From a bacterium (GTDB lineage: Bacteria > CAIWAD01): 64,000 bases of DNA. The notes beneath the pieces are model-generated. The model was given only the letters and a program-made list of their open reading frames with translations. It had not been told where the DNA came from and searched no databases. Positions 50,676-59,737 of this stretch are shown here, piece by piece (the first letter of the stretch is position 1; every line of letters begins with the position of its first letter). Both the position numbers and the translations under genes were made by a program. Where the stretch lies: positions 62,001 through 126,000 of the forward strand of contig JAUIFJ010000005.1 in NCBI GenBank assembly GCA_030429345.1, read 5' to 3'.

Positions 50676-53186
50676 TCAGGACCGGTTCTCGTCCAGCCAG
50701 CTTTCGTCTACAAGCACTTCGCGGGCCTTGCTGCCGTCGAAGGGGCCGACCACGCCGGCGATCTCCAGTTCGTCGATCAGGCGGCTGGCCCGGCTGTGGC
50801 CGATGCGCAGCCTTCTCTGCAGGACGCTGATCGAGCCCTGCTTGGAACGGATCACGTGCTCGGCGGCCTCGAAGAAAAGCTCGTCGCGCTCACTGGCCTC
50901 CTCGGCAAAGCTGCGCTCGATCCTCTCCTCCGCCGGCAGGCAGAACTTCTCGAAATCGAGGCTCTGCTTGCGCACATGGTCGATGATGCGGCGGATCTCC
51001 TTGCCGCTGATGAAACAGTTGTGAATGCGCAGGGGTTCCGGAGTGCTGGTGGCCAGGTAGAGCATGTCGCCCTTGCCCAGCAGCTTGTCGGCGCCCATGG
51101 CGTCGATGATCGTTCGGCTGTCCACCTTCTGTCGCACGGCGAAGGCGATGCGCGCCGGAAAATTGGCCTTGATCATGCCGGTGAGCACGTCGACGCTGGG
51201 GCGCTGGGTGGCGACCACCAGGTGCATGCCGACGGCGCGCGCCTTCTGCGCCAGGCGGGCAATGCTGAACTCGATGTCCTTGCCGGCCTGCATCATCAGG
51301 TCGGCCAGCTCGTCGACGATAATCACCAGGTAGACCATCGGGCGCGCCGGGGATCCGTCCGACATCTCGCGGAATTCGCCTTCGCGGATGGCGTCGTTGA
51401 ATTCGCTGATGTTGCGGTAGCCCGTCTCGCTCAGGTAGCGGTAGCGCCGGTCCATTTCGCGCTCGCAGGCCTCCAGGACGGTGACCGCGTCCTTGGGGTC
51501 CGTGATCACTTCGCCTTCCAGGCCCGGCATCCAGGCCAGGAAATGCCTGGCCATGCGGCGGTAGTCGCTCAGCTCGATCATCTTGGGATCGATGAGCACG
51601 AACTGCACCTCGGTGGGCTTGGCGCGCAGCAGGATCGAGCAGATAATGGAATTGATGCAGACGCTCTTGCCGGCGCCCGTCTGTCCGGCGACCAGCAGGT
51701 GCGGCATGGAGCGCAGATCGGCCACATAGGTCTCGCCGCTGCTCGTCTTGCCCAGGGCCAGCGCCAGCGGGCTTCCCAGCGAGCTGAAGGCCTCCGTGTT
51801 GACGATGCTGCGCATGTAGACGGTGTTGCGCTTCTTGTTGGGGATCTCGACGCCGACGGCGGCCTTGCCCGGAACCGGGGCGATAATGCGGATCCGTTCC
51901 GCGCGCAGGGCCAGGGCCAGGTCGTCGGCCAAGCTGACGATGCGGTTGACCTTGACGCCGGCGGCCGGCTCCAGGTCGTAGCGCGTGATCACCGGCCCCG
52001 GATTGACATGTACGACACGGGCGTCCACGTTGAAGTCCTTCAGCGTGCTCTCGAGCATGCGCGAGTAGACTTCCATGTCCTCCTGTGTGACGTGATACTC
52101 GTCTTCCGGAGGCGAGTTGAGAATGTCTACGGGAGGCGGCGTATACCGGTACTCGCGGACCTTCTCGGCCTTGAAGCGCTTCTCCTGCTCGATCACCTCC
52201 TCGGTGATCTCGAACTCCGGCACTTCATCGGGCTCGCCCTCGAGGGCCTCGTCGGGTTCCCCCGTTCCGTTGTCCGCCTCGCGGGGCGGGGTGATGGCCT
52301 CCTCCGCAGGCGGCTGCTCCGAGGCTTCGTGCTGCTCTTCGGCCCGTTCGCGCGGCAGGGGCTCTTCCTCGGGCAGGTCGCTGGCGGTGATCTTCTCCAG
52401 GGCCTTGCGGTCTTCCTCGCGCTGCCGCTCTTCGGCCTGGCGCTGTTCCTCCGCCAGGCGCTCTGCTTCCTCGCGGCGTTTCATCTCCTGACGGGCGGCC
52501 TCGTTGCGCGCTTCCTGCTCGCGTTGCCGCTGCAGCTTCTCCGCTTCCTTCTGCTGTTTCTTCTTCTCCTTGCGACGGGCTTCGCGATTCTTGCGCGCCT
52601 GCCGCCACCTGTCGGACAGGGTCTTGCGCAGCGTGGCGACTCCCTGGACAAGGGCTTCGACGATGCGCGCCGGATTCCAGCCGAAGAAGAGCGCCGCCAG
52701 CATGGCGTCGAAAGCGAGCACGAGAATCGTCGCGCCCAGCAGGCTTGTATACGTGATCAGCACCTGCGAAAGCAGCACGGGCAGGGCGCCGGCCCACCAG
52801 GCTCCGCCCAGCGAACCCTGCACGGGCCCCTCGGCAAGGAAGAGCGTCAACGTCAGCGCCCCGGCAGCGGCCAGCAGGAGCTGGCGAAGCCAGCCACGCC
52901 AGGCCCCGTCGATCCCGCGGCTGCGCAGGAGGCTCCATCCGGCCTGGATCACGATCAGCGGAAAGACGAGGGAGAACACGCGCCCCAGGCCGAAGGTGAT
53001 CAGGTGCCAGGAAAGGACCACGCCGACCAGGCTGAGCGGATTGCGGACCTCCGCCGCCGGCAGATGCAGCTCATCGGCCGGATCGGCGAAAAGGATCGCC
53101 AGCAGGCAGAGCAGCCCCAGGGCCAGCAGGGCAATGCCGAGCGCCTGGCGCACGGGGCGGGACTGTTGTCGGCGGGAAGCCTTCAT
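50676..53186 (-). CDS. ftsK: DNA translocase FtsK
   Basis: FtsK/SpoIIIE-type protein of 836 residues that pumps chromosomes during cell division. Four or five N-terminal membrane helices (about 12-165), a long charged linker (about 175-360, rich in Lys/Glu/Arg), the alpha/beta motor (HLLVAGQTGAGKSVCINSI Walker A, VYLVIIVDELADLMM Walker B, ATQRPSVDVLTGMIKANFPARIAF) and a C-terminal gamma winged helix (SISVLQRRLRIGHSRASRLIDELE) that reads KOPS. All elements of a full FtsK are present. The ATG at 53186 was chosen as the membrane part begins just after. Confidence 0.96.
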   Translation of the reverse strand: MKASRRQQSRPVRQALGIALLALGLLCLLAILFADPADELHLPAAEVRNPLSLVGVVLSWHLITFGLGRVFSLVFPLIVIQAGWSLLRSRGIDGAWRGWLRQLLLAAAGALTLTLFLAEGPVQGSLGGAWWAGALPVLLSQVLITYTSLLGATILVLAFDAMLAALFFGWNPARIVEALVQGVATLRKTLSDRWRQARKNREARRKEKKKQQKEAEKLQRQREQEARNEAARQEMKRREEAERLAEEQRQAEERQREEDRKALEKITASDLPEEEPLPRERAEEQHEASEQPPAEEAITPPREADNGTGEPDEALEGEPDEVPEFEITEEVIEQEKRFKAEKVREYRYTPPPVDILNSPPEDEYHVTQEDMEVYSRMLESTLKDFNVDARVVHVNPGPVITRYDLEPAAGVKVNRIVSLADDLALALRAERIRIIAPVPGKAAVGVEIPNKKRNTVYMRSIVNTEAFSSLGSPLALALGKTSSGETYVADLRSMPHLLVAGQTGAGKSVCINSIICSILLRAKPTEVQFVLIDPKMIELSDYRRMARHFLAWMPGLEGEVITDPKDAVTVLEACEREMDRRYRYLSETGYRNISEFNDAIREGEFREMSDGSPARPMVYLVIIVDELADLMMQAGKDIEFSIARLAQKARAVGMHLVVATQRPSVDVLTGMIKANFPARIAFAVRQKVDSRTIIDAMGADKLLGKGDMLYLATSTPEPLRIHNCFISGKEIRRIIDHVRKQSLDFEKFCLPAEERIERSFAEEASERDELFFEAAEHVIRSKQGSISVLQRRLRIGHSRASRLIDELEIAGVVGPFDGSKAREVLVDESWLDENRS

Positions 53187-53202
53187 GAAAGCGGGGTTTT
53201 CC

Positions 53203-53997
53203 TCAGGTAGACGCGGCGTCGGCCGCGTCTCCGTCCAGCTCGCCGGAAGGAGGATCCAGCGGCAGCTCGACTTCCGGCTGCAGCGTGATCCGTTCCTTGC
53301 TGTAGAAGGGCAGGACATCCAGGGTGTCTACGGCGGCGCAGAGTTCCAGGTCGGACTCGAAGCCGGCCCGGATCAGGGTCTGCCCGTGGCTGCACTCGCG
53401 AAAGCAGGTCAGCAGATCCCCGGAATAGGACCCGGCCAGCACCAGGCCGACGCGGGCGGCGTCGTTGAGCTCGATGTTCTCCGCGGAGCGCAGCAGGCGC
53501 TCGACGAGCAGCCCGGCGCAGACGCTGTCCTCCAGGCAGAACTGGTCCTTGCTGCCGGCGCAGCAGATGACCACGTTGCCCTTGTGATCCGCCAGGAAGT
53601 CGACCACGCGCTGCAGGTTGGCCAGGCTGGCGATCAGCACGCAGGGAGCGTTCTTGAAACGGCTGATGATGCGTGATCCATTGGTCGTCAGGAAGATGAT
53701 GTCGCTGCCGGCGACAGCCTCCGGCGTATACTCCGCCGGGCTGTTGCCGAAGTCGAATCCGGAGATCTTCTTGCCGTCGCGCTCGCCGCCGATCAGGCAG
53801 TTGCCGCGGCCAAGGCTTTCCACGAAGGCCGTGACCTGGCCCAGGTCGCCGACGGGAATCATCTTGTCGCAGCCGGCGGCCAGGGCGTGGCAGATGGAGG
53901 TCGTGGCGCGCAGGACGTCGATGACGACCACCGCCGTGTCCTCGCGGATCGTCTCCTCGCCCACCTGGGGCAGGGTGAAAAAGACCTCGATCTTCAC
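53203..53997 (-). CDS. comB: 2-phosphosulfolactate phosphatase ComB-like
   Basis: ComB-family protein of 264 residues. Members dephosphorylate 2-phosphosulfolactate in coenzyme M biosynthesis, but bacterial homologues may have other substrates. The family hallmark is AVVVIDVLRATTSICHALAAG, followed by LIGGERDGKKISGFDFGNSPAEYTPE, IFLTTNGSRIISR and SYSGDLLTCFREC. The start is GTG at 53997, overlapping the gcvT stop (GTGA), the only start that begins at the first strand (VKIEVFFTLPQ). It lies between gcvT and ftsK in one operon. Confidence 0.88.
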   Translation of the reverse strand: MKIEVFFTLPQVGEETIREDTAVVVIDVLRATTSICHALAAGCDKMIPVGDLGQVTAFVESLGRGNCLIGGERDGKKISGFDFGNSPAEYTPEAVAGSDIIFLTTNGSRIISRFKNAPCVLIASLANLQRVVDFLADHKGNVVICCAGSKDQFCLEDSVCAGLLVERLLRSAENIELNDAARVGLVLAGSYSGDLLTCFRECSHGQTLIRAGFESDLELCAAVDTLDVLPFYSKERITLQPEVELPLDPPSGELDGDAADAAST

Positions 53998-55100
53998 CGC
54001 GCGGGCAGCTCCGGTTCGTAGAAGGGGGTCGGTACGACACGGGCGCGCAGCCTTTTGCCGCGGATCTCGACCTCGAAGTCGCTGCCTTCTTCGGCCAGGT
54101 CGCTGCGCAGGTAGGCCATGCCGATGGCCTTGCCCAGGCTGGGACTCATCGCCCCGGAGGTCACACGGCCGATCTCTTCGGCCCCGCGGTGGCAGGTCGC
54201 GCCCTGGCGGGCAATGCCCTTGTCCAGCAGCTCGAATCCGATCAGCAGGCGCGGCGGCCCTTCGGCCAGGTGCTTGCGGACGACCTCCTTCCCCAGGAAA
54301 TCCACCGGCTTCTTGTGCCGTGTGATCCAACCCAGGTTGGCCTCGATGGTGCTCGTCTCCATGTCGATGTCGTTGCCGTAGAGCGCGAACTTCATTTCCA
54401 GGCGCAGAGTGTCCCTTGCTCCCAGCCCCACCGGCTGGATGTCCACCGTCCGGCCCTCCTCGAAGAGCAGCTTCCAGAGCGCCACCGCATGCTCGTTCCT
54501 CACATAGAGCTCGAAGCCGCGCTCGCCCGTGTATCCCGTGCGGGAGATGAGGGCCGGAATGCCGCGCAGGTGGCCGTGGCGGAACCAGTAGTAGGGCAGT
54601 TCCTCGAGCCCGCCCTCGTCACACAGCGAGCAGACCAGCGGCCAGGCCTTCGGACCCTGGACGGCCAGCAGGCTGGTGGCGTCGGACTCGTCCTCGATCG
54701 TGATCCCTTCCGGGGCGTGGCGGCGCAGCCAGGCCATGTCCTTGTCGCGGTTGGAGGCGTTGACGACGAGCAGGAACTCGTCCTCCGCCTCGCAGTAGAC
54801 GAGCAGGTCGTCCACGATGCCGCCTTCGGGGGTCATCATGGCGCTGTACTGCACCTGGCCGATGGCCAGCTTGCGCGTGTTGTTCACCGTGACACGATTG
54901 AGGAAGGTACGGGCCTCCGCCCCGCGCACGCGGAACTCGCCCATGTGAGACACGTCGAAGACGCCGGCGCTCTCGCGCACGGCGCGGTGCTCGTGAAGGA
55001 TTCCCTTGTACTGGAGGGGCATGCGGTAGCCGGCGAAATCGACCAGCTTCGCTCCCGCTTCCTCGTGCACGGGAAGCAGGGCAGTGGCTTTGGCGCTCAT
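53994..55100 (-). CDS. gcvT: Glycine cleavage system T protein (aminomethyltransferase)
   Basis: GcvT, 368 residues, transfers the aminomethyl carbon to tetrahydrofolate. Segments: LVDFAGYRMPLQYKGILHEHRAVRESAGVFDVSHMGEFRV in pieces (with the folate-binding D and SHM), ALLAVQGPKAW, SRTGYTGERGFELYV, LGARDTLRLEMKFALYGNDID, and the C-terminal VTSGAMSPSLGKAIGMAYL. The start at 55100 is after a long hairpin in the leader. The other glycine cleavage genes are not in the window. Confidence 0.97.
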   Translation of the reverse strand: MSAKATALLPVHEEAGAKLVDFAGYRMPLQYKGILHEHRAVRESAGVFDVSHMGEFRVRGAEARTFLNRVTVNNTRKLAIGQVQYSAMMTPEGGIVDDLLVYCEAEDEFLLVVNASNRDKDMAWLRRHAPEGITIEDESDATSLLAVQGPKAWPLVCSLCDEGGLEELPYYWFRHGHLRGIPALISRTGYTGERGFELYVRNEHAVALWKLLFEEGRTVDIQPVGLGARDTLRLEMKFALYGNDIDMETSTIEANLGWITRHKKPVDFLGKEVVRKHLAEGPPRLLIGFELLDKGIARQGATCHRGAEEIGRVTSGAMSPSLGKAIGMAYLRSDLAEEGSDFEVEIRGKRLRARVVPTPFYEPELPAR

Positions 55101-55121
55101 GGGCGGTCCAGGGCTGATACA

Positions 55122-55162
55122 GGGTTCAGGGCCGGTCAAAACCGTGACCGGCCAGCGAACCC
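55122..55162 (-). promoter_or_regulatory. Leader hairpin before gcvT
   Basis: GGGTTC, a short internal loop, GGCCGGTCA, a 6-base loop, TGACCGGCC and GAACCC form a 15-bp stem within 41 bases, 22 bases from the gcvT start and in the short space between the divergent gcvT and envC-like genes. There is no T run, so it is not a terminator. It has no glycine-riboswitch core. Confidence 0.45.
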
Positions 55163-55243
55163 TCAAGGTAGGATTCAGCGCCTTAAATTCCCCGGGAAGG
55201 AATGTCGGAGACGCGGATCCGCGAAGGCCCGGAAAGGACAATC

Positions 55244-56581
55244 GTGACGGGACGGCTTTTCATTCTCTTGCTGCTGACGGCGGCATCGGCCCTGGCCAGC
55301 ACGCGCCTGCAGGAAGAGCAGGCCCGGCTGGACTCGCTGGCCGGGGCGCTGGATCGCTTCCGCCAGGAGAGTCGCGCCCTGCAGGGACAGCAGCAGACGG
55401 GGCTCGAACGCCTGGATCGCCTGCAGCAGCAGCTCAGCCGTTCCAGCCAGCTGGTGCTGCGGCTGCAGGAGCAGGTGACGGCCCTGGACCTCTCGCTGGA
55501 AGAGGGGGAAGCCTTCCTGAACCGCAATCAGCGGACCCTGGATTCGCTGGGCCTGGAAAGCCGTTCGCGGGAAGCGCACCAGCTCGACCTGCGAGAGCAG
55601 TACCGCGAAATGGTGCTGCGGCTCTTCAAAGGGCGTCGGGAGGACCCGCTTTTCTGGCTGCTGGCCTCCGGCAGTCCCGGAGAAGCCTGGGAACGGGCGC
55701 GCTGGTTTCCCTGGTTCAGCCGCGGGCTGCAGCGACTGCAGCATACGCTGGAAGGGGAACAGCAGCACCTGGCGCGCCTCAGCCGCGAACGGCAGCGCGT
55801 GCAGCTGGAACAGGGCCGAAAACAGCGGCAGCAGGAAGAGGAGCGAAGCCTGGCGGAGCAGAACCGCCAACGCACCAGCGAAAGCCTTCAGGAACTGCGC
55901 CAGGACCGGCGCCTGGTGGACGAAAAACTGCGCCAGGTGCAAGAGGACCAGCGCCTGCTCGACCAGGCCAGGGTGCAGGCCGAAGCCGCGCAAAGCGGCA
56001 TTCGCGAAGCGGTCGAGAAGCTGCAGGAGCGCTGGAAGAGCCGGCAGCAGCGCCTGGAATCCGAAGCCAGCGAACGGGAAAGCCTGCAGAAGCTTCTGGG
56101 ACAGGAGGAACCCCGTCCTTCTCGGCAGCCGCTGCGTGAAAGCGCGCCCACGACCTACGAGGAAGGAAGACTGAGCGATCTGCGCGGCCGGAAAGGCAGC
56201 CTGGATCGGCCGGTGCAGGGACGCCTCGCCCGGCGCTACGGCATGCACCGGGACGCGGCGACCGGCACCCAGACCGACAACCCGGGCTGCGACTACCGTT
56301 GCGAACCGGGGGCCGAGGTACGCCTGGTGCACCCGGGGCAGGTTGTCCGAGTCACCTGGCTGCCGGGCTTCGGCAACACGGTGCTGGTGGACCACGGACA
56401 CGGCGCGATCAGCGTCTACTCCAAGCTGGAAAGCGTGATCGAGCTTCCCGAACAGGTGCTGCCGGCCGGGACCGTGATCGGTCGGGCGGGCAGTTTCGAC
56501 GAAGCGGGCGCCGGCAGCGTCCACTTCGAACTCTGGCTCGAGCGCGAGAGCCAGGACCCGGAGAAGTGGCTCAGGCGCTAG
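55244..56581 (+). CDS. EnvC-like murein hydrolase activator with degenerate LytM domain
   Basis: Protein of 445 residues: signal peptide (after the GTG, TGRLFILLLLTAASALA), long coiled coils (about 20-120 and 160-300, rich in Gln/Arg/Leu/Glu), then a C-terminal LytM fold (RYGMHRDAATGTQTDNPGC..., TVLVDHGHGAISVYSKLESV). The zinc ligands are lost: the HxxxD site reads NPGCD and the HxH motif reads SVHFE, so it should activate amidases as EnvC does rather than cut. The GTG at 55244 follows GGAAAGGA and begins the signal peptide; an ATG at 55202 has a site too close. The last 68 bases of the gene recur at 63722, flanking the insert downstream. Confidence 0.88.
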   Translation: MTGRLFILLLLTAASALASTRLQEEQARLDSLAGALDRFRQESRALQGQQQTGLERLDRLQQQLSRSSQLVLRLQEQVTALDLSLEEGEAFLNRNQRTLDSLGLESRSREAHQLDLREQYREMVLRLFKGRREDPLFWLLASGSPGEAWERARWFPWFSRGLQRLQHTLEGEQQHLARLSRERQRVQLEQGRKQRQQEEERSLAEQNRQRTSESLQELRQDRRLVDEKLRQVQEDQRLLDQARVQAEAAQSGIREAVEKLQERWKSRQQRLESEASERESLQKLLGQEEPRPSRQPLRESAPTTYEEGRLSDLRGRKGSLDRPVQGRLARRYGMHRDAATGTQTDNPGCDYRCEPGAEVRLVHPGQVVRVTWLPGFGNTVLVDHGHGAISVYSKLESVIELPEQVLPAGTVIGRAGSFDEAGAGSVHFELWLERESQDPEKWLRR

Positions 56582-56593
56582 GGGCGTGTCCGG
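56513..56593. repeat. Left copy of the 81-bp direct repeat flanking the island
   Basis: Covers the last 23 codons of the EnvC-like gene plus 12 bases after its stop. It matches 63722-63802 in the same orientation at 77 of 81 positions (differences within CACTT/CACTC, AGTGG/AGGGG, CAGG/CAAG and GTGTC/GCGTC). The two copies bracket 7128 bases of lower-GC DNA. Confidence 0.93.
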
Positions 56594-56688
56594 CAGCGCT
56601 GACGGTTTTTTTGGGATTGAAGCCGTGCACCGTGAGTAGGAGCGTGTAGCTCACCATTTCGTCCATCTTGTCTGTTTACATGGACATG

Positions 56689-56731
56689 GCGAAACAAAAG
56701 AACCCGCCCAAGGAAAGTTGGGCAGGTTCTT
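56689..56731 (-). terminator. Terminator of the LamG gene
   Basis: Read on the minus strand: GAACCTGCCCAA, 6-base loop, TTGGGCGGGTTC (11 of 12 paired), then TTTTGTTTCG. It lies about 80 bases after the LamG stop and near the left edge of the insert. Confidence 0.85.
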
Positions 56732-56810
56732 TACTGTGTCTTGCCTGGCGAGGAGGAAGCACCTCCCCGCCAGGATCTGCGGGGCGAATCACTCGTCCCG
56801 CGGGGGGGGA

Positions 56811-59594
56811 CTAGTTGCCGCAGCCGATCACACGGTATTGGCGCATGCCACTGTCGACAGGACGCACGATGGAGTGTGTTGTCATCGTGGCTTCTGTTTG
56901 CCATTCCTCGCTTGCATCCTTCCGTCCCTGAACCAAGTACGCCGAATGAGCCGGATGATCCTCCCACTCCAGCAACAGCTGTCCATTGGCAAATCGGATG
57001 TCCAAGTGGATCGGATCATACATGCGTTTCAGCGCCAGGATCTCCTCCTGCGAGAGGGCGCGATCATGAATTGTGATCTCATCTATCCTGCCCTCGAAGG
57101 GCACAGAGATACTGGAACAGGCGCCCAGTCCGCCACAGCCGATGGTAAACCCAGTCTCGGACGAGATTGGCGTTCCCTCGGCGGGCGACAGCGCGTCAAG
57201 TACCCCATCGACATACAGGGCGACATAGTCGTTCTTCTTGTACACCGCAGAGACAAACACCCACTCGTCCTCTATGAGAACCTGGTTGCCTGTGATCACC
57301 GGGGGATTCGACACAATTGTATCCGTATCCATTACGAAGCGGAGAGCCCCGTTGGTATCGATGAAGAACCCCATGTTCCTGACGACGGAATCGCCCTTGC
57401 CGAGAAAGGCCATTTTCTGGGCCGGAGTCACCAGGTAGGGACGGATGTAGGCGCTAAAAGTGCAACTTCCGGTCATGTTGAAGGCATCATTCTGGCTGGC
57501 ATCCGACAGGAACAGAACATCTCCACCGCCGAACTCGTAAGCGCCATCAGGAGTACCGGCATAGCCCGTCGCCAACTGCGCCCCATCCGTATCACAGTGG
57601 AATGCGTTCCCGCTGAGGTCGGAGGCGTTCCCATGAACGGGGTAGTATGCCAGTGGTCCGGCCGGATCATAGAGTTCACGGGCCTGGCACTGCGTGAACG
57701 CTCGATCATACAGGCGGACATCGTCGATGAATCCTTCGAAGGGCACGGACTGGGAGTAGCATGCCCCATCGCCGCCGCAGCCGATCGCCAGCCCAACTGG
57801 GCTCAGCACGGGATCGCCGGCGGCCACATTGCTGTTGTCCAGTTCTCCGTTGAGATAAAGTGCAACAATCTGGTCCTTCCGATATACGGCCGTAACCTGA
57901 ACCCACTCACCCGGCAACAGCTGTGATGCGCTTTCCAGAACAGGGGGGTAGTCACTGGCTTCCTGTGTATCGATCACGAGTCTCACCCGGCTGTCCGGTG
58001 TTATAAAGAGTCCGTAGTTGCGCAAGGCCGAATCACCCTTTCCGAGAATAGCCATTTTCATTCCCGGTGTGACCATGTCAGGACGGATCCAAACCGAGAG
58101 GGTCATGCTTCCCTCGAAATCAAGCAGGTGATCCTGGGTTACGCTACCATCGAGGCGGCAGTAGTCGGTTCCGCCAACCACGTATGCAGCTTGTTCATCC
58201 CCGAAACGTCCCGTCGCAAAAGTGCCCCCTTCCAGCACGCAGTGCAGTTCATTGCCGGAGACATCCAGCGAGTTACCCGAAAAAGGATAGTGGGCGACCA
58301 AACCGCCAGGTTCGACGATCTGCATTATGTCCTGCTCCGACAACGGGGCATTGTAAAGGCGGATCTCGTCGATCTCCCCTTCGAAAGGCACGGAGAGGTT
58401 CAAACACTGGCCGACGCCCTGGCAACCGATAGCAGACAAGGTTGCAGTGGGTTCGGGAAGGCCGCTAGCTACCATCAGGGTATCCAGCACACCATCGATG
58501 TAAAGCGCCATGTGGGAATCCACGTCGTAGACAAACCCCACATGCACCCACTCGCCGGCAGCCAGAGCACTGCGGCTGTTCAGCGTGCCCACATTGTCGA
58601 TGACAAAACGCAGTCGACCGTCGGGTTGGACATATGCACCATAATTCCTGTGTGCGGGATTCCCTTTGCCCAGAATCGACATCTTCTGCGGCGGTGTGAC
58701 GTTCAACGGCCGGATCCAGGACAGCAGGCTCATGCTGTGAGACATGGACAACAGCGTGTCGGCATCCGAATCCGCCAGCCGCAAATGGGCTCCGCCGCTG
58801 AAACTGTAGGCGCCTTGCGGCTCGCCGTATGGCCCTGTCACGAGAGTGGCCCCGTCGGTGATGCAATGCAGGCCCAAGGGACCCGCATCGTCGGCATTGC
58901 CGGCTACGGGATAATACGCCAGAAGCCCGCCGGGCTGATGGATTTCGTGCACCTGTGCTGCGGTCAGGGCTCGGTTGAAGAGTCGCACTTCGTCCAGGGC
59001 TCCGACATAGGGCTCAGAAAGATTGAAGCAGCTGCCGCTTCCCTGGCATCCCAGGGCAAACTGCTGCGAACTGGCCACAGGAAAACCGGTGGCAGTGGTC
59101 AGAGTATCCAGTTCGCCATTGATGTAGATCGCCATAGAATGATTGATTCTGTATACGAGACACACATCCACCCAGACATCAACCTCAAGAACGGCAGAAC
59201 TGAACAACATCTCGCTCACACCGTCCACACTCCACTGAAGGCGTCCGTTCGGGGCAATAAAGAGAGCGTAGTTTCGCAGCGCACTGTCCCCCTTGCCAAG
59301 AACACCCATCTTGCCGGCAGGGTGGGTCACCTCGGGACGAATCCGCGCAGAGAGTGACATGCTGTCGTACAGGTTGAAGACGTCGCTTTCAGGCATCACG
59401 ATAGGAGCACCGCCCGAGAAGCGGGCAGCGGAATGGGGATTCCCATCTGCGTCCTCGACCCAGGTGACATCCCCACCACTTCCATCAAGTGCATTGGGTC
59501 CCTCATCGTTCGCATTCCCGTTCAAGGGGTAATACGCGAACTGGGCCTGAACGACCAAGGCATAGCACAACAGAATCAGAATAGTCGTCTTCAT
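56811..59594 (-). CDS. Exported protein with four LamG-like domains
   Basis: Protein of 927 residues. Signal peptide MKTTILILLCYALVVQAQ, then four tandem concanavalin-A/LamG-like domains of about 205 residues each. Every unit starts with (A)YYP-type strands (FAYYPLNGNANDEGPNALDG, LAYYPVAGNADDAGP, VAHYPFSGNSLDVSG, LAYYPVHGNASDLSG), contains a KMxxLGKGDSALRNYxxFI core and ends in a DEVRLFNRAL-type helix. The last 70 residues form a fibronectin-like module (QLLLEWEDHPAHSAYLVQG ... RQYRVIGCGN). LamG domains bind glycans or proteins at the surface. Start: GAGGGAGG precedes the ATG. Lower GC than the chromosome. Target of the neighbouring sigma54 system by inference. Confidence 0.92.
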   Translation of the reverse strand: MKTTILILLCYALVVQAQFAYYPLNGNANDEGPNALDGSGGDVTWVEDADGNPHSAARFSGGAPIVMPESDVFNLYDSMSLSARIRPEVTHPAGKMGVLGKGDSALRNYALFIAPNGRLQWSVDGVSEMLFSSAVLEVDVWVDVCLVYRINHSMAIYINGELDTLTTATGFPVASSQQFALGCQGSGSCFNLSEPYVGALDEVRLFNRALTAAQVHEIHQPGGLLAYYPVAGNADDAGPLGLHCITDGATLVTGPYGEPQGAYSFSGGAHLRLADSDADTLLSMSHSMSLLSWIRPLNVTPPQKMSILGKGNPAHRNYGAYVQPDGRLRFVIDNVGTLNSRSALAAGEWVHVGFVYDVDSHMALYIDGVLDTLMVASGLPEPTATLSAIGCQGVGQCLNLSVPFEGEIDEIRLYNAPLSEQDIMQIVEPGGLVAHYPFSGNSLDVSGNELHCVLEGGTFATGRFGDEQAAYVVGGTDYCRLDGSVTQDHLLDFEGSMTLSVWIRPDMVTPGMKMAILGKGDSALRNYGLFITPDSRVRLVIDTQEASDYPPVLESASQLLPGEWVQVTAVYRKDQIVALYLNGELDNSNVAAGDPVLSPVGLAIGCGGDGACYSQSVPFEGFIDDVRLYDRAFTQCQARELYDPAGPLAYYPVHGNASDLSGNAFHCDTDGAQLATGYAGTPDGAYEFGGGDVLFLSDASQNDAFNMTGSCTFSAYIRPYLVTPAQKMAFLGKGDSVVRNMGFFIDTNGALRFVMDTDTIVSNPPVITGNQVLIEDEWVFVSAVYKKNDYVALYVDGVLDALSPAEGTPISSETGFTIGCGGLGACSSISVPFEGRIDEITIHDRALSQEEILALKRMYDPIHLDIRFANGQLLLEWEDHPAHSAYLVQGRKDASEEWQTEATMTTHSIVRPVDSGMRQYRVIGCGN

Positions 59595-59636
59595 TGCTCC
59601 TCCCTCGATTGAAATCGTGTTTGCAATCGAAGGATT

Positions 59637-59653
59637 GGCAATAGGCGGGCCAA
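59637..59653 (-). promoter_or_regulatory. Sigma54 (-24/-12) promoter of the LamG gene
   Basis: On the minus strand TTGGCCC-GCCTA-TTGCC: GG (59651-59650) and GC (59639-59638) are exactly 10 bases apart; only one base of TGGCAC-N5-TTGC differs (C for A). It lies about 45 bases before the LamG ATG and after the stop of the sigma54 activator gene. The palindrome GGCCAATTGGCC (59648-59659) overlaps the -24 element, and a 7-bp inverted repeat TCGATTG/CAATCGA (59605-59630) lies in the leader. Confidence 0.68.
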
Positions 59654-59737
59654 TTGGCCAGTAGCTTTGAAGACGCGATGGACGCCCGGGTGAAATCACG
59701 TGAACGTATCCACAGCACACGAAGATGTGGGAAAAGG

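Noticed and set aside
50238-53210. 990-codon open frame antisense to ftsK
   Set aside because: Shadow; the opposite strand encodes a full FtsK.
55101-55243. Glycine riboswitch before gcvT
   Set aside because: Only a single GC-rich hairpin is present; the conserved glycine aptamer core is absent and gcvT is not first of a gcv operon with two aptamers.
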